From positions 20,245 through 84,244 of the forward strand of contig QMRC01000008.1 of NCBI GenBank assembly GCA_003649205.1: a stretch of 64,000 nucleotides of DNA. Direction: 5' to 3'. This DNA is from Thermoprotei archaeon (GTDB taxonomy: Archaea; Thermoproteota; Thermoprotei; Thermoproteales; B15-G16). Below the pieces are notes generated by a model. It was not told the origin of the DNA and did no database searches. It worked only from the letters and a program-made list of their open reading frames with translations. Every line of letters begins with the position of its first letter. Position 1 is the stretch's first letter. Positions 1 through 9,560 of the stretch are shown piece by piece. The position numbers and the translations under genes are program-made.

Positions 1-3000
1 ATTAGACGTGACTACTCTTGGAGGAGGCTTAATCACTTTAACAAGCTCGAAGTCTCTATCTATGTACAGTGTATAATTTACAACTTCATTACCAGCAACT
101 AAGTCTAGTGGATTACTTGCATTGACAAACACATAGAGGTACGGAGTCCAAGGCACCTTAATCGTGTAGTTCAACCAGTAGATACCTCTCTTCGTTATGT
201 TTAGATCAAGCATCTTCTTGAATATACCGATCTTCCTCGGCTTAGGAGCAATACCGTACTTGCTAACCACAATGTCTATCTTGGTTAGGGTTTCTAGCAC
301 TCTCGTAGGTGATACAATACCTACACATACCTTTATTGCGTCTTCTGGTAGTATAGCTCCCTTAACTCTCTGTGATACTGGTTCAATAACTACGAAAACT
401 CTAATGTCTACGAATCCCCTAATCTTCTCAACTTCACTCCACAGCTCATTATTTCTAGGATCTGTATCGTTCATGTACTTAACTATCTTGACGTGTGCTC
501 TAACGTAGCCTCCCTCCGTCATGTTTATGCTGAACCACTTCCAGATTGGGTTCATACCTCTCCACAAGTATATTGTCTCTGTTATGTTTCCTAGTAGGTT
601 GAGTGGTTTGCCCTCTGCAGTGCAGTTCCACAGCTCTAGTACGTACGTTATGTTCTGTGGTGTATTTGTCCAGAAGAGTACTGTAACTAGGTGACTGATG
701 TTGCCGAAGTAGTAGCCTAGACCCATGTGTCTCCAGATGTGGCACTCTAGAACAGCTACCTCTGGTGTGTAGAGTGGCGAGTTCTTAGGTACTACAAATA
801 CTAACCAGTAGCACTTATCCATGTGTAGTGTCCTAGTCCAGTTATACTCTCCAGCCTGTACAAATACTTTGACTGTACTGCAGTTCCTAATGTAGAAGTA
901 TGCAAAGCCTGTTCCATTTGTCCTAGTTACAGTTGATACACCTCTTGTTAGGTCAGTAACGTTAACTAGTGCTCCTTCGTAGGGTGCTGTATCGTTGTAT
1001 ATTACCTGTACTGCTAGTACCCACATGTATGTACAGTTTGCGAAGTGTATTGGGTATGGCGGGTGTGTCCAGTTGCTTCCTGCTGGAGGAGGTACAAACG
1101 TTATTGACTGATTGGCAACTACCTTGGGAACTAGATATATTCTCAAGGTCATTGTCTTGTTGAAGAGGTATATCTGCCAATCAGTTACATTGTAGAATCC
1201 TTGCTTGTACACAGATACATTGTACCAGTAACCACTCCACAGACCAAATGTAGCTACACCACTTGCATCAGTATAGTTCGATACCTTGTATCCTCCACGA
1301 GTCTTCTCAACTATTACGAGAGCACTTGGTACTGGTGAGTAATTCAGTGCATTCACTACTTGTACGATTAACTTTGCTGGCATTACGTAGCTGTACCAAG
1401 GTAGATAGAACTCAAGCCAAATACACCTATCTAGGTATACAGTCCTATTCTCATCAAAGACCTGTGTCGTATTGTGTGGATTAACTGCATGTACATTGAC
1501 TACATATGTTCTATTTGCTTGCAACCAGAATACTACGAATCCAGTACCGTTAGTAATTCCTTGTCTAATCAATGTATTGTCGTGATAGACCTTTACCTCA
1601 GCTCCGTGAAATGGCTTACCATCCTTCCACACAACCTGTATAGCCAATGCGTAGAGTACAGTACCGTTCGGTAGCACTATGGTTGGATATGTTGCATTGC
1701 TCCCTTCTGGAGGAGGTTGTACAGTTACGTTCTCAGGTACTAGGTATACGTAGAGCCAATCAACTGTCTCATTCATGAATATAGCACCGTAGCCTGTTCT
1801 GTAACCACTCTTACTAGCCTCAACATACCAAGTCCTCATGGTCACTACCTGTATTGGAGGTGTCCAACCAGTTTCATTTGTTGTGAACGTCCTTAAGTCA
1901 GCCCTATCAGGTCTAGACCACACCTTAACGGTAGCACCTTCAATACCTGTATTAGTCACAGCATCAACTACTCTCACGTAGAGAGTAGCATTCTCACCTA
2001 CTGGAGGTACTACTGTGAGTAGGAGCGGGAAGGACTTCTTATCGTAGTCATCAGACTTCAAGTAGTTACCGACAGAAGCATCAACTACCCAAGCTTCACA
2101 CAGTAACTCTACAGGTCTCTGAACTACTTGATACATCTGCTGTGCCTCAGCTATGTAGTTACCCATGTCAACTATCACAAAGGTGCTATTCACGACATGT
2201 ACCTTCGTTATGTTACTCCACGACTTCACATCAATCCAATCCATCTTCGTCTCATTGAAGTACCTCAAGCTAACTCTCCACTCCACAGTGACATCCTGCT
2301 CTACATTACTGTAGACGTATATGCTGAAGTGTCTTGGAGCTGTTGCAGTAACTGAGGTACCATTGAAGTATATCTTCAACCCAGCATTGGGAGGTAGTAC
2401 TGTGTAGATGATGAATGTGTAGTTCTTACAGTACTGTAGAGTACCGCCGTTAACTGGATCGAGCCACTTAGTCCTAGTTCTGGATATATAGACATAGTAT
2501 GCGGTTTCATTTATTGTGTAACTACCATTGAATTCAAACATGTTACCATATCTTCTCCACAACTCGTAACCTAGTATGTCCTTGAATAACTTCTCATAAC
2601 CTTCAGCAATGTAGACGAGATGTCTAAATGTACCTTCTTCAAAGCTGTACACTCTCTCTATCCATATAGCTGGCTTCTCTACGTCTAAGATCTTTACACT
2701 TCTTATTCTCATTACAGTATTCTTAAGTGGGAAGTGGAGAGAGCATCTATATCCATAGTCGAATTCCTTGAGTGGTACCTTGATGACAGTATCTGCCTCC
2801 AGCATTATATCTGCTAGGAAACCAGTCATGTTGCCAAATGATATTTCAACATCTTTTAGAAATGGTAAATCAACATCGTAGACAACACCTGTACTTGTTG
2901 CTCTACCAACTACAGTTACTTCATAAGGTATGTTCACTTGCTCAATGACTCCACTAATCTTAATACGTGGAATTATATTAAGTATCTTTACTGGATCCTT

Positions 3001-5505
3001 AATTACTTGCTTTTTCATGGTACCTACAGCGTCAATGCTAACGACATTTATTTGTAGTCCTGTCTTGAATGGTACGCCTCCTCCAAACCACTGTAGTAAC
3101 GTTATCTTTCCTTGAACTATGTGTAGTACAGTTATGTAGACTGAAGTTATCTTCAATCTCTCAGCAGGTATACCACGCTCAGCTACTAGATACTCCATTA
3201 CATCCGTCACTATGTTGTATGGAGGTAGTTTACCAGTTTTCAGAACCTTATAGTATTCAGTCCATGTCTTACACTTTGGAGGGTAGTAGTAGATTACGTT
3301 CTCGATACCTAGTGTCTTAGCTGTCTCCACAACACACTTCTCAAGCATTTCATAGTCCTTAAACTCTTCAGGTACGTAGATCCTCACTACGGTGTACTTG
3401 TCTCCAGTAGCACTATCAACTATGACAGGTATGTACATGATAAATATGTAGTCCTTAAGACCAACTCTGTACGGTTCTGGAATGACCTTTAACTCTGATA
3501 ACACTAGGTAGGATACATCGAATGTAAATACTGCTCCAAGGATTTTCCAGTAGGCTACGGATAGTGTTTTTACGGGTAAGGTCATCATTTGTTCTGCTAG
3601 AACCTCTCCAGCCATTCCAAATACAGTAGCTGAGAAGCTTACGAAATGTGTTTTAGCTAGATTAACAATACCGAGAAGAGCATGGTACGGTATTCCTGTA
3701 CCAAAGGTGAGCATTACTGCTCCCTTTAGTTCTGAAGTCCAAGGATCGTAGGTTAGTAGTAATTCACTTACTGCAACTTTAGGAATCACCGTTATGTTGT
3801 TGTATAGTGCAACTACTGGTGTTCTCAGAGGTACATTGATTACACATGCATACGATGTGAATCCAGTTCCGAAGAAAGGTGTAGTATCGATTCTACCCCA
3901 TGCAGATAGAAGTAAGGTGTTCTTAGTTGGGTACACATACTTAAACTTCTCAATAGCACCTCCTTCACTGTGTACAGCAAACCAACCCTTGTGAATCTTC
4001 TTAACATCTCCCTCAATATAGTACTTACGTAAGTACTCAGGAATTAAGCTAGTTCTCACCTCATGAGTGAATAGCTTTGAAATAGTTAACTTGAACCTAG
4101 TAAAGTAGTAGTAGTTCAAGGGTAGCTTTATGAGAAGTGAGTGTCCTAAATTGACTCCAGAGTAGGAAATGTATAGTGTACCCTCAAATGCTACTCTCGG
4201 TATCTTTGTCTCTGGCTCTGCTTTGATGAACTCTAGCTTGTAAATCTTATAGTCAGTATAGAGAACATTGCTTTCCCAATCATAGTATCGGTACAGTGGC
4301 TTACCTCCGAGTGAAAACTTTACCATAGTAAGATTTTGTGGATCTACTATACCTACCTCACTCTTATTGAATGCTAGAATTAGATTATCATCGTAATCTA
4401 GACATGTTGCTAGGTGAAGTCCCCATACACTACCTCCATACGCAGGTTCTGGTGTTGGATCTACTCTTACACTCAATTCTTTAATGTCTACTGGAGGATA
4501 GTAGAGCCATAATGTTCCATTTACATCATCGACAAAAACTATACCTCTCTTACACAGTGTTACGTAGTTAAGAGGAAGTCCAAGTATGACATCGTTACCT
4601 ATATCCAGTAGTGCATTTATTTCCTTTGTTGTATATAATTTACCTGTCTCTCTATCGTACATGAATACTATTGATTTCTTCGTATAGGTTGACGCTATGA
4701 ACCCTATGACGTGAACACCATCGAAGTAAACTATTTCACACCAACGGAAAGGACTTGCTGGAAACGGTATATAACTTGGCACTGTCTCATTAACTCCAAT
4801 CCAAGTTCCTACCTTTACCTTGTCTAATAAAGTACCTGCTGTGTTGTAAATCTTGAGGTAAACATCGTAGTAGTAAACCTCTACTCCTTTCTGAGTATCA
4901 ATTTCAGTTTTTATATGTGTAAGGTTTAGAAGTGCTATTTTACCATCTATAATTTGACAATAGATATTATATGCTGAACCCTTAGCAATCTCTGGGAGTT
5001 TATGCAGAAGAACTAGTGAACCATTGAAAACTGCTATATAGATATTATACTCTCCTCCAGTACTAGGTGAAATTAGATTTCGTACAAGAAGATGTACAGG
5101 AAGAGATGTCTTCTTTTCGATGGCTAATATGGACGATAAAGCTATTCCCTTGTATGCAATTACTTTATATTCCTTAGTCTTTATATTAATAACATAGAGG
5201 TAATCAGCTACATCCTCTCCAAAGATTAGATCTCCTATAGCATAGGCTCCGCTCCAACCCGAAATTACTAGGTTGACTTTCTTTTTCTCGATATCGACAT
5301 GAACTATTCCCTTTCCCTCTGGAAGATTGTATAAGTATTTGGTGTTGTGTATGATACCTGCGAACTGAAGATCTCGAGATAGTCCTATTGCTTGAGAGAG
5401 AACTGCTATTGGTTTTTTAAACTGTAACTCTAGGCATGATGTTGGTAATATTAGAGCTATCAGTATAAGGCAGAGTACTGTTAGAATGCTTTTTCCATAC
5501 TTCAT
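1..5505 (-). CDS. giant secreted surface protein with CnaB-like repeats (partial, C-terminus outside window)
   Basis: The frame is open from an ATG at 5505 to the left edge: 1,835 codons without a stop, so the C-terminus is missing. Residues 1-20 form a signal peptide (MKYGKS, then a Leu/Ile-rich core). About the first 1,150 residues are beta-rich, with no motif I recognise. Residues ~1,165-1,530 contain four spaced units of the CnaB / carboxypeptidase-regulatory type: VRVVDAVTNTGIEGATVKV, IQVVWKDGKPFHGAEVKVY, VQVVNALNYSPVPSALVIV and VQVIYNDTAPYEGALVNV. Each is followed by a T-(N/D)-x-(S/T)-G turn. N-x-S/T sites are frequent, as in archaeal glycosylated surface proteins. It is likely an exported adhesin, S-layer-like or virion-surface protein. 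The extracellular location is well supported, the role is inference. It is the last gene of a leftward run, 10 bases after the next gene's stop. Confidence 0.85.
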   Translation of the reverse strand, partial: MKYGKSILTVLCLILIALILPTSCLELQFKKPIAVLSQAIGLSRDLQFAGIIHNTKYLYNLPEGKGIVHVDIEKKKVNLVISGWSGAYAIGDLIFGEDVADYLYVINIKTKEYKVIAYKGIALSSILAIEKKTSLPVHLLVRNLISPSTGGEYNIYIAVFNGSLVLLHKLPEIAKGSAYNIYCQIIDGKIALLNLTHIKTEIDTQKGVEVYYYDVYLKIYNTAGTLLDKVKVGTWIGVNETVPSYIPFPASPFRWCEIVYFDGVHVIGFIASTYTKKSIVFMYDRETGKLYTTKEINALLDIGNDVILGLPLNYVTLCKRGIVFVDDVNGTLWLYYPPVDIKELSVRVDPTPEPAYGGSVWGLHLATCLDYDDNLILAFNKSEVGIVDPQNLTMVKFSLGGKPLYRYYDWESNVLYTDYKIYKLEFIKAEPETKIPRVAFEGTLYISYSGVNLGHSLLIKLPLNYYYFTRFKLTISKLFTHEVRTSLIPEYLRKYYIEGDVKKIHKGWFAVHSEGGAIEKFKYVYPTKNTLLLSAWGRIDTTPFFGTGFTSYACVINVPLRTPVVALYNNITVIPKVAVSELLLTYDPWTSELKGAVMLTFGTGIPYHALLGIVNLAKTHFVSFSATVFGMAGEVLAEQMMTLPVKTLSVAYWKILGAVFTFDVSYLVLSELKVIPEPYRVGLKDYIFIMYIPVIVDSATGDKYTVVRIYVPEEFKDYEMLEKCVVETAKTLGIENVIYYYPPKCKTWTEYYKVLKTGKLPPYNIVTDVMEYLVAERGIPAERLKITSVYITVLHIVQGKITLLQWFGGGVPFKTGLQINVVSIDAVGTMKKQVIKDPVKILNIIPRIKISGVIEQVNIPYEVTVVGRATSTGVVYDVDLPFLKDVEISFGNMTGFLADIMLEADTVIKVPLKEFDYGYRCSLHFPLKNTVMRIRSVKILDVEKPAIWIERVYSFEEGTFRHLVYIAEGYEKLFKDILGYELWRRYGNMFEFNGSYTINETAYYVYISRTRTKWLDPVNGGTLQYCKNYTFIIYTVLPPNAGLKIYFNGTSVTATAPRHFSIYVYSNVEQDVTVEWRVSLRYFNETKMDWIDVKSWSNITKVHVVNSTFVIVDMGNYIAEAQQMYQVVQRPVELLCEAWVVDASVGNYLKSDDYDKKSFPLLLTVVPPVGENATLYVRVVDAVTNTGIEGATVKVWSRPDRADLRTFTTNETGWTPPIQVVTMRTWYVEASKSGYRTGYGAIFMNETVDWLYVYLVPENVTVQPPPEGSNATYPTIVLPNGTVLYALAIQVVWKDGKPFHGAEVKVYHDNTLIRQGITNGTGFVVFWLQANRTYVVNVHAVNPHNTTQVFDENRTVYLDRCIWLEFYLPWYSYVMPAKLIVQVVNALNYSPVPSALVIVEKTRGGYKVSNYTDASGVATFGLWSGYWYNVSVYKQGFYNVTDWQIYLFNKTMTLRIYLVPKVVANQSITFVPPPAGSNWTHPPYPIHFANCTYMWVLAVQVIYNDTAPYEGALVNVTDLTRGVSTVTRTNGTGFAYFYIRNCSTVKVFVQAGEYNWTRTLHMDKCYWLVFVVPKNSPLYTPEVAVLECHIWRHMGLGYYFGNISHLVTVLFWTNTPQNITYVLELWNCTAEGKPLNLLGNITETIYLWRGMNPIWKWFSINMTEGGYVRAHVKIVKYMNDTDPRNNELWSEVEKIRGFVDIRVFVVIEPVSQRVKGAILPEDAIKVCVGIVSPTRVLETLTKIDIVVSKYGIAPKPRKIGIFKKMLDLNITKRGIYWLNYTIKVPWTPYLYVFVNASNPLDLVAGNEVVNYTLYIDRDFELVKVIKPPPRVVTSN

Positions 5506-5515
5506 TTCTACACCT

Positions 5516-5920
5516 CTATGGTTTGGGTATTAGTGGCATTTTGACTAGTTTTTCTCTTAGTTCTCGTGGTAGTAGCTTCTCTAGTTCTTTCTCTACCTCT
5601 TCATCGCTTACTAGGTGACCGTACTTCATGAGTAGTATCCTGTAGTCTCCTACGTACTTCTCGAACTCACTTGCAAGCTCCATCCACTCCTTGTCCTCAA
5701 CAGGTGCGAAGATGAATTCATCTGGTAGGTACTCAGCTCTACCGTAGCAAAGTATCATCAAACCCCTGTACTTCCTCCCCTTCTCCTCTATGGTAAAGGA
5801 TATGTTCCCGTACTTCGTCCTTATCATCGGTAACCCGCCAATTGCTAGACACATCTTAGCAAACTTCACAAGCTCCTTAATCGCTTCTCTAGAATTCTCA
5901 ATAACCAACCTAATACCCAT
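5516..5920 (-). CDS. hypothetical protein, paralogue of the gene at 6030-6338
   Basis: 134 residues, soluble, no recognised domain. Its core (MCLAIGG, then MIRTKYG, then ILCYG) matches the neighbour at 6030-6338 (TCREAGG, QIRTSMYG, LVCWG) in order and spacing, so the two look like diverged duplicates. This copy has an extra charged C-terminal helix of ~40 residues rich in Glu and Lys. The ATG at 5920 is preceded by GGTG at an 8-base spacing. It lies directly upstream of the giant surface protein on the same strand. Function unknown. Confidence 0.75.
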   Translation of the reverse strand: MGIRLVIENSREAIKELVKFAKMCLAIGGLPMIRTKYGNISFTIEEKGRKYRGLMILCYGRAEYLPDEFIFAPVEDKEWMELASEFEKYVGDYRILLMKYGHLVSDEEVEKELEKLLPRELREKLVKMPLIPKP

Positions 5921-6029
5921 AGCTGAAACACCTGAGAAATAGAACCTAAACTATATTTTATGTGTTTAGAATGAGATTGAAGCTGTAAAAAGAAGGGTTT
6001 ATGAAGTAGATTATAGAGGTGCCCTAGCT

Positions 6030-6338
6030 TTACCTAATACCTGCCTTGTGTAGTGCTTCAATTAGGTCAGCTACTCTAATACCCTTCATCTTTATTAATC
6101 CTGCTAGTGACTTAGCTAGATCTGGTGTCACTGGAATGTAGACGTTCTTTACCTTTCCACTAGCTCCCCAACACACTAGCTGAATTACGTTTCTACCAAA
6201 GCCCTCAATACCGTACATCGATGTCCTTATCTGTGTTACACCTCCTGCCTCTCTGCACGTTCTGTCGAACTCAACAATTCTCCTAGCTACTTCATCTGGG
6301 ATCTCTACTGTGAAGCCCTTTACTGTGACTCTGACCAT
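6030..6338 (-). CDS. hypothetical protein, paralogue of the gene at 5516-5920
   Basis: 102 residues. It shares the C-x(3)-GG, IRT-x-YG and L-x-C-(Y/W)-G landmarks with the downstream neighbour. Its N-terminus (VRVTVKGFTVEIPDEVARRIVEF) reads as a beta-hairpin followed by a helix, as in small DNA- or protein-binding folds, but I cannot name the family. A good ribosome-binding site (AGGTGAGTAA) and an A+T-rich TATA-like element (TTTAATAAATA on the minus strand, ~6375) support the ATG at 6338 and a promoter of its own. Confidence 0.75.
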   Translation of the reverse strand: MVRVTVKGFTVEIPDEVARRIVEFDRTCREAGGVTQIRTSMYGIEGFGRNVIQLVCWGASGKVKNVYIPVTPDLAKSLAGLIKMKGIRVADLIEALHKAGIR

Positions 6339-6424
6339 ATTTACTCACCTAGGTGTACCTTATGTCTGGATATTTATTAAACTTTCATTCGTGTATACAC
6401 TGACGTAGTAGTCTATACACGTCA

Positions 6425-7069
6425 CTACACCTTCTCCCTCATCTCGCTGGTAACTGCTAGGTACATCTTCAGTATCTTGTTTATCGCTTCGTTAAATGAT
6501 GAGAATACTCCCTTACCCACGAGTATGCTCAGCTTCTCAAATGTATCACTGTCTAACCTAACAGGTATGACCTTCTCACCACTGCTGTAGAACATTCTCC
6601 TAATCTTCTCATCAAGTCCCTTCGGCTCAATGTACACAACAAAGAGTAACCCTAGTTCAGGTGCTGATAGACCTAGGAAGTTGTACTTACTACCGTCCTC
6701 TGTAGCAAATACACCAACTGCTTGCTTCACTACCTTCTCACTAAATAGCTTGTTCTCATCTAGGTTGAACTCCTTAATGAGTTCATGCAGTATCTGTGCC
6801 TTATAGCTCAGGTAATCACTATAGCTCCAACCAAGTTCCTGAAGCACCTTATCCCTTACAGGACATCTCTTCTCTGGGCTACAGCAATACGCTAGGGATC
6901 CCCAACACAGATCAGCACTATGCTTACTGAATCTCTCCTTAATCTCCTCGTACTGCTTCGGATCGATACCTAGCTTCTTCAGTGCATAGTCTCTAACTGG
7001 GCATGGTTTCTTTATTGAACAGCAGAAAACTACTGATGCTAAGCAACCTCCAGCACATAGATTGGGCAC
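6425..7069 (-). CDS. protein with duplicated cysteine knuckles and ribbon-helix-helix-like C-terminus
   Basis: 214 residues from a GTG start. The N-terminal ~80 residues contain two copies of a cysteine module, CAGGCLASVVFCC...CPVRD (residues ~5-27) and CWGSLAYCC...CPVRD (residues ~54-73). Each is followed by a helix with LG-I/W. This is a likely metal-binding duplication (zinc or Fe-S). The last ~55 residues (IPVRLDSDTFEKLSIL, then a serine-containing turn and FNEAINKILKMYL) resemble a ribbon-helix-helix DNA-binding domain. Together they suggest a metal-dependent transcription regulator. That role is inferred from architecture only. It heads the cluster before the small paralogue pair. Confidence 0.75.
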   Translation of the reverse strand: MPNLCAGGCLASVVFCCSIKKPCPVRDYALKKLGIDPKQYEEIKERFSKHSADLCWGSLAYCCSPEKRCPVRDKVLQELGWSYSDYLSYKAQILHELIKEFNLDENKLFSEKVVKQAVGVFATEDGSKYNFLGLSAPELGLLFVVYIEPKGLDEKIRRMFYSSGEKVIPVRLDSDTFEKLSILVGKGVFSSFNEAINKILKMYLAVTSEMREKV

Positions 7070-7111
7070 ACCAACAAGCTTCTCAGTTAGCTTACGTATG
7101 TTTATCTGGCT

Positions 7112-7483
7112 TCACCTCCTTACACGGAGAATTGTCTGGAGTAAAAGTTCAAAATTTCTAAAGGCTTGTTCCTCAAGTCTAAAGCCCATGACTACAAACT
7201 TCATGGTTGACCCATCTGGTCTATACAGCTTGATTAGTACAATTGGTGTAGGTTGTAGCCTCCTCATTAACCTATCAACACCTTTAAAGGGCTCTGGTGA
7301 TATCGTTCTCTTCTCTAGGTCAACTACGTAGAACTCACCTAGTTCACTGTACGGATCTACGTATCTAGTTATGTAGCGTCTAATGTACGGTACACCTAAT
7401 CTAGCACATATCCTCCTCAAGTGCTTATCAACACCCTTACACACTGGGCACCTACCTAGGTACCACAGCTCAACCTCTAGCAC
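7112..7483 (-). CDS. thioredoxin/glutaredoxin-like protein with CPVC motif
   Basis: 123 residues. It begins with a beta-strand (LEVELWYLGR) followed directly by CPVC at residues 12-15, the redox position of glutaredoxins and thioredoxins. QPTPIVLIKLY at about residues 78-88 contains a Thr-Pro that fits the cis-proline strand of the fold. The family usually reduces or isomerises disulfides in the cytoplasm. The start overlaps the end of the upstream gene by 14 bases, so the two are translationally coupled. Several cysteine-rich proteins lie nearby, which makes a dithiol exchange partner plausible. The identification rests on CxxC plus predicted strand order only. Confidence 0.6.
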   Translation of the reverse strand: MLEVELWYLGRCPVCKGVDKHLRRICARLGVPYIRRYITRYVDPYSELGEFYVVDLEKRTISPEPFKGVDRLMRRLQPTPIVLIKLYRPDGSTMKFVVMGFRLEEQAFRNFELLLQTILRVRR

Positions 7484-7892
7484 GTCTACCTCTCTCCTCA
7501 GTTATTGCTCTCAGGACAGATACTAGGTGTCTAGCGAATTCAGGAGTTGATACAGCAAATTCAGAACCCAACATGACGACTCTACTCCTATAGTTCTCAA
7601 CTCTCTTGAACCTAAATCCCCTAGGTAGCTCCACTGTATTAGGTACTTCAAGAACTATACCATATGCGTGGATGCCCCTAAATCCACTCTTTGTCTCGAA
7701 TAGCGTGTACTCGTCATCTGATAGAGATTCCTCAGCTTCCCTACCTCTCCTCTCCATCTCCTCAGCTCTAGCAATGTACCCACGTTCCCTCATTCTCTTC
7801 AACCTAGCTAAGATACTGTACTTCCTCTCTAGGTAATCTGCCTCAGCCTTCTTATTAATTAAGTTCACTAAGGCAGGAATAACAAATGACAT
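7470..7892 (-). CDS. hypothetical protein with charged helical N-terminus
   Basis: 140 residues. Residues ~10-60 are strongly charged and helical (Arg/Glu-rich, probably coiled coil). The C-terminal half is mixed alpha/beta with VVMLGSEFAVSTPEF. A strong ribosome-binding site, GAGGTGAG, lies three bases before the ATG at 7892. It sits in a tight leftward operon between the helical protein at 7897-8571 and the thioredoxin-like gene. No family recognised. Confidence 0.7.
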   Translation of the reverse strand: MSFVIPALVNLINKKAEADYLERKYSILARLKRMRERGYIARAEEMERRGREAEESLSDDEYTLFETKSGFRGIHAYGIVLEVPNTVELPRGFRFKRVENYRSRVVMLGSEFAVSTPEFARHLVSVLRAITEERGRRARG

Positions 7893-7896
7893 GTCC

Positions 7897-8571
7897 TCAC
7901 CTCTTCAATCTCAACCTATGTTCTAGAGTTATAGGGTCTGTGTAGTCCTCTGCTAGCTCATGTGCTTTCAACTCTGCAATTACGTCACTAGCTCTCTCAC
8001 CAAACATTATGTAGACATCTCTTATCGGTATATCTACTCTATTCAGTAGTATGGCGTATAGCTTCCTAGCACTTGGAGATAGCTCAGGTACGACAACCTC
8101 CTCAGTGTAGAACATACCTTTTGTCGGTATGACAATTCTCTCCTTTGTTACGAAAGCTGTCGTCACCTTGAGAATCAGATCCCTTATCTTAGCCTCGAAC
8201 TTTGGAAGGAGGTTAATCAACTTGAACTTGTCTCTATGGTATATAGCAGACCTAACCTCTGATAGCAGTGTGTTGTACTCCTTGAAGTCCTCAGTAAGGA
8301 TCTCGAATATCGTGGATGTCGATTTAACACTGGTCGTTCTACACACGTACATGACAATTGTCTCCATGCAGTTAATCACGCTAGTTAGGTAGTCATCAAT
8401 CCTAATCCAGTCTTGCCCACTCATTAGTGACTTTCTAAGTATCTTCTTTATTGCTGTGAACCTATTGTTCAACTCATCTCTAAGCCTCATTATCTCCTTG
8501 CTAATACCCTCCACAACAACTACTTCCCTACTACGTTCACGTCCTCTCCTCTCCTCTACGTCCGAACTCAT
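7897..8571 (-). CDS. helical protein with possible C-terminal winged helix
   Basis: 224 residues. The first 20 residues are highly charged. Residues ~25-140 are predicted long helices. The C-terminus (SPSARKLYAILLNR, then RDVYIMFGERASDVIAEL and a short hydrophobic wing) has the spacing of a winged-helix domain. A role in DNA binding or as a structural adaptor is possible, but the evidence is only secondary-structure pattern. It overlaps the coiled-coil gene upstream by four bases, within the 7.1-10.2 kb leftward operon. Confidence 0.7.
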   Translation of the reverse strand: MSSDVEERRGRERSREVVVVEGISKEIMRLRDELNNRFTAIKKILRKSLMSGQDWIRIDDYLTSVINCMETIVMYVCRTTSVKSTSTIFEILTEDFKEYNTLLSEVRSAIYHRDKFKLINLLPKFEAKIRDLILKVTTAFVTKERIVIPTKGMFYTEEVVVPELSPSARKLYAILLNRVDIPIRDVYIMFGERASDVIAELKAHELAEDYTDPITLEHRLRLKR

Positions 8572-9560
8572 ACATACCTCACCTCTGCAGGTTTTTCAGC
8601 TGGTTTCTCAACAGGTTTAGCTAGAGGTTTCATACGTTCCTCAATGGTCTTCAGAGCCTCTGTGAACTCTATACCCATGTACTTCGTAACTACTTCTCTA
8701 AGTGCTCTCACCTGATCAACTAGATCAGATACCAACTTCCTAGTTTCCTGAAGGTTATTTATCACTGATGTGATGATATCTTCTAGAGTTACTGTTGACT
8801 TCTCGTAGTACTCAATTACCTTCATCTGCCTCTCGATTTCGTGCTGTAGCCTCAGTACAGTACCCTCTAGATTGACTAACCTCCTAGAGAGTTCATCTGC
8901 TAAGGTCTTGTACTTCTCTGCTTCATACGTCTTAATCGTTAAGTATGTCCTCAGTCTATTGACTTCGAGATCTAGTGAGTGCACTATCTGTGCATACACC
9001 TGTGCTGTTCTAGTCATCTCGTGGAGCTTAGTAGCTAGGTCATAGGTACCTCTGTGATCTAGCACACCAGATGGGTCTGCCACTATGAGTGGAAACCTCC
9101 CCTCATACACCTCATCTAGGAACAGTATGTTGTCCTTCGGTACGAGAATTCTCTCAATGTTCTCGATACCTATCGGGACGACAACTGCACTAGCTCTAAG
9201 CTCCTCCATTCTCCTTCTAGCAATGAAGGTACCTATCGTAGGGAGTCCATTGATGAAGTATGGGTACCACTCAACTACTCTCCTACCCTCAACACTGTAC
9301 TCAAGCCTAATCCAGTACTCTAGATAGCCAACCTGAATCTCCCAGTACTCCCTACCATCTATGAACACTGGCTTATGAGCTACGTAGTGACCTCTAAACG
9401 CTGGTTTCTCACCAATGACAATTACTGGTCTTCCTCTCAGTGCCTCAACTACCTCAAATGCTCTACCGTAGATAGGTGTTGGTCTAGGTACCTCAGCTAC
9501 ATACCTCGTAGGTGTGAGCAACTGTGTTAGTGCATCGTATATCCTATCAGCTAGACTCAA
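8568..9560 (-). CDS. coiled-coil protein with globular N-terminal domain
   Basis: 330 residues from a TTG start preceded by GGAGGTG. Residues ~1-185 form a globular beta-rich domain with no family I can name. Residues ~185-310 are a long heptad-patterned coiled coil with Leu/Val/Ile at core positions. A short Pro-Lys-Glu linker (KPVEKPAEKPAE) ends in VRYV, the same C-terminal signature seen on several membrane proteins in this window. The next gene upstream is also almost pure coiled coil, and the two could form a hetero-oligomeric fibre, tether or scaffold. Inference only. Confidence 0.75.
   Translation of the reverse strand: MSLADRIYDALTQLLTPTRYVAEVPRPTPIYGRAFEVVEALRGRPVIVIGEKPAFRGHYVAHKPVFIDGREYWEIQVGYLEYWIRLEYSVEGRRVVEWYPYFINGLPTIGTFIARRRMEELRASAVVVPIGIENIERILVPKDNILFLDEVYEGRFPLIVADPSGVLDHRGTYDLATKLHEMTRTAQVYAQIVHSLDLEVNRLRTYLTIKTYEAEKYKTLADELSRRLVNLEGTVLRLQHEIERQMKVIEYYEKSTVTLEDIITSVINNLQETRKLVSDLVDQVRALREVVTKYMGIEFTEALKTIEERMKPLAKPVEKPAEKPAEVRYV

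Noticed and set aside
1..5505. Stretch of 5.5 kb with only short frames on the plus strand, apparently gene-poor
   Set aside because: On the minus strand it is one uninterrupted frame from 5505 to the window edge, so it is the giant secreted protein and not intergenic.
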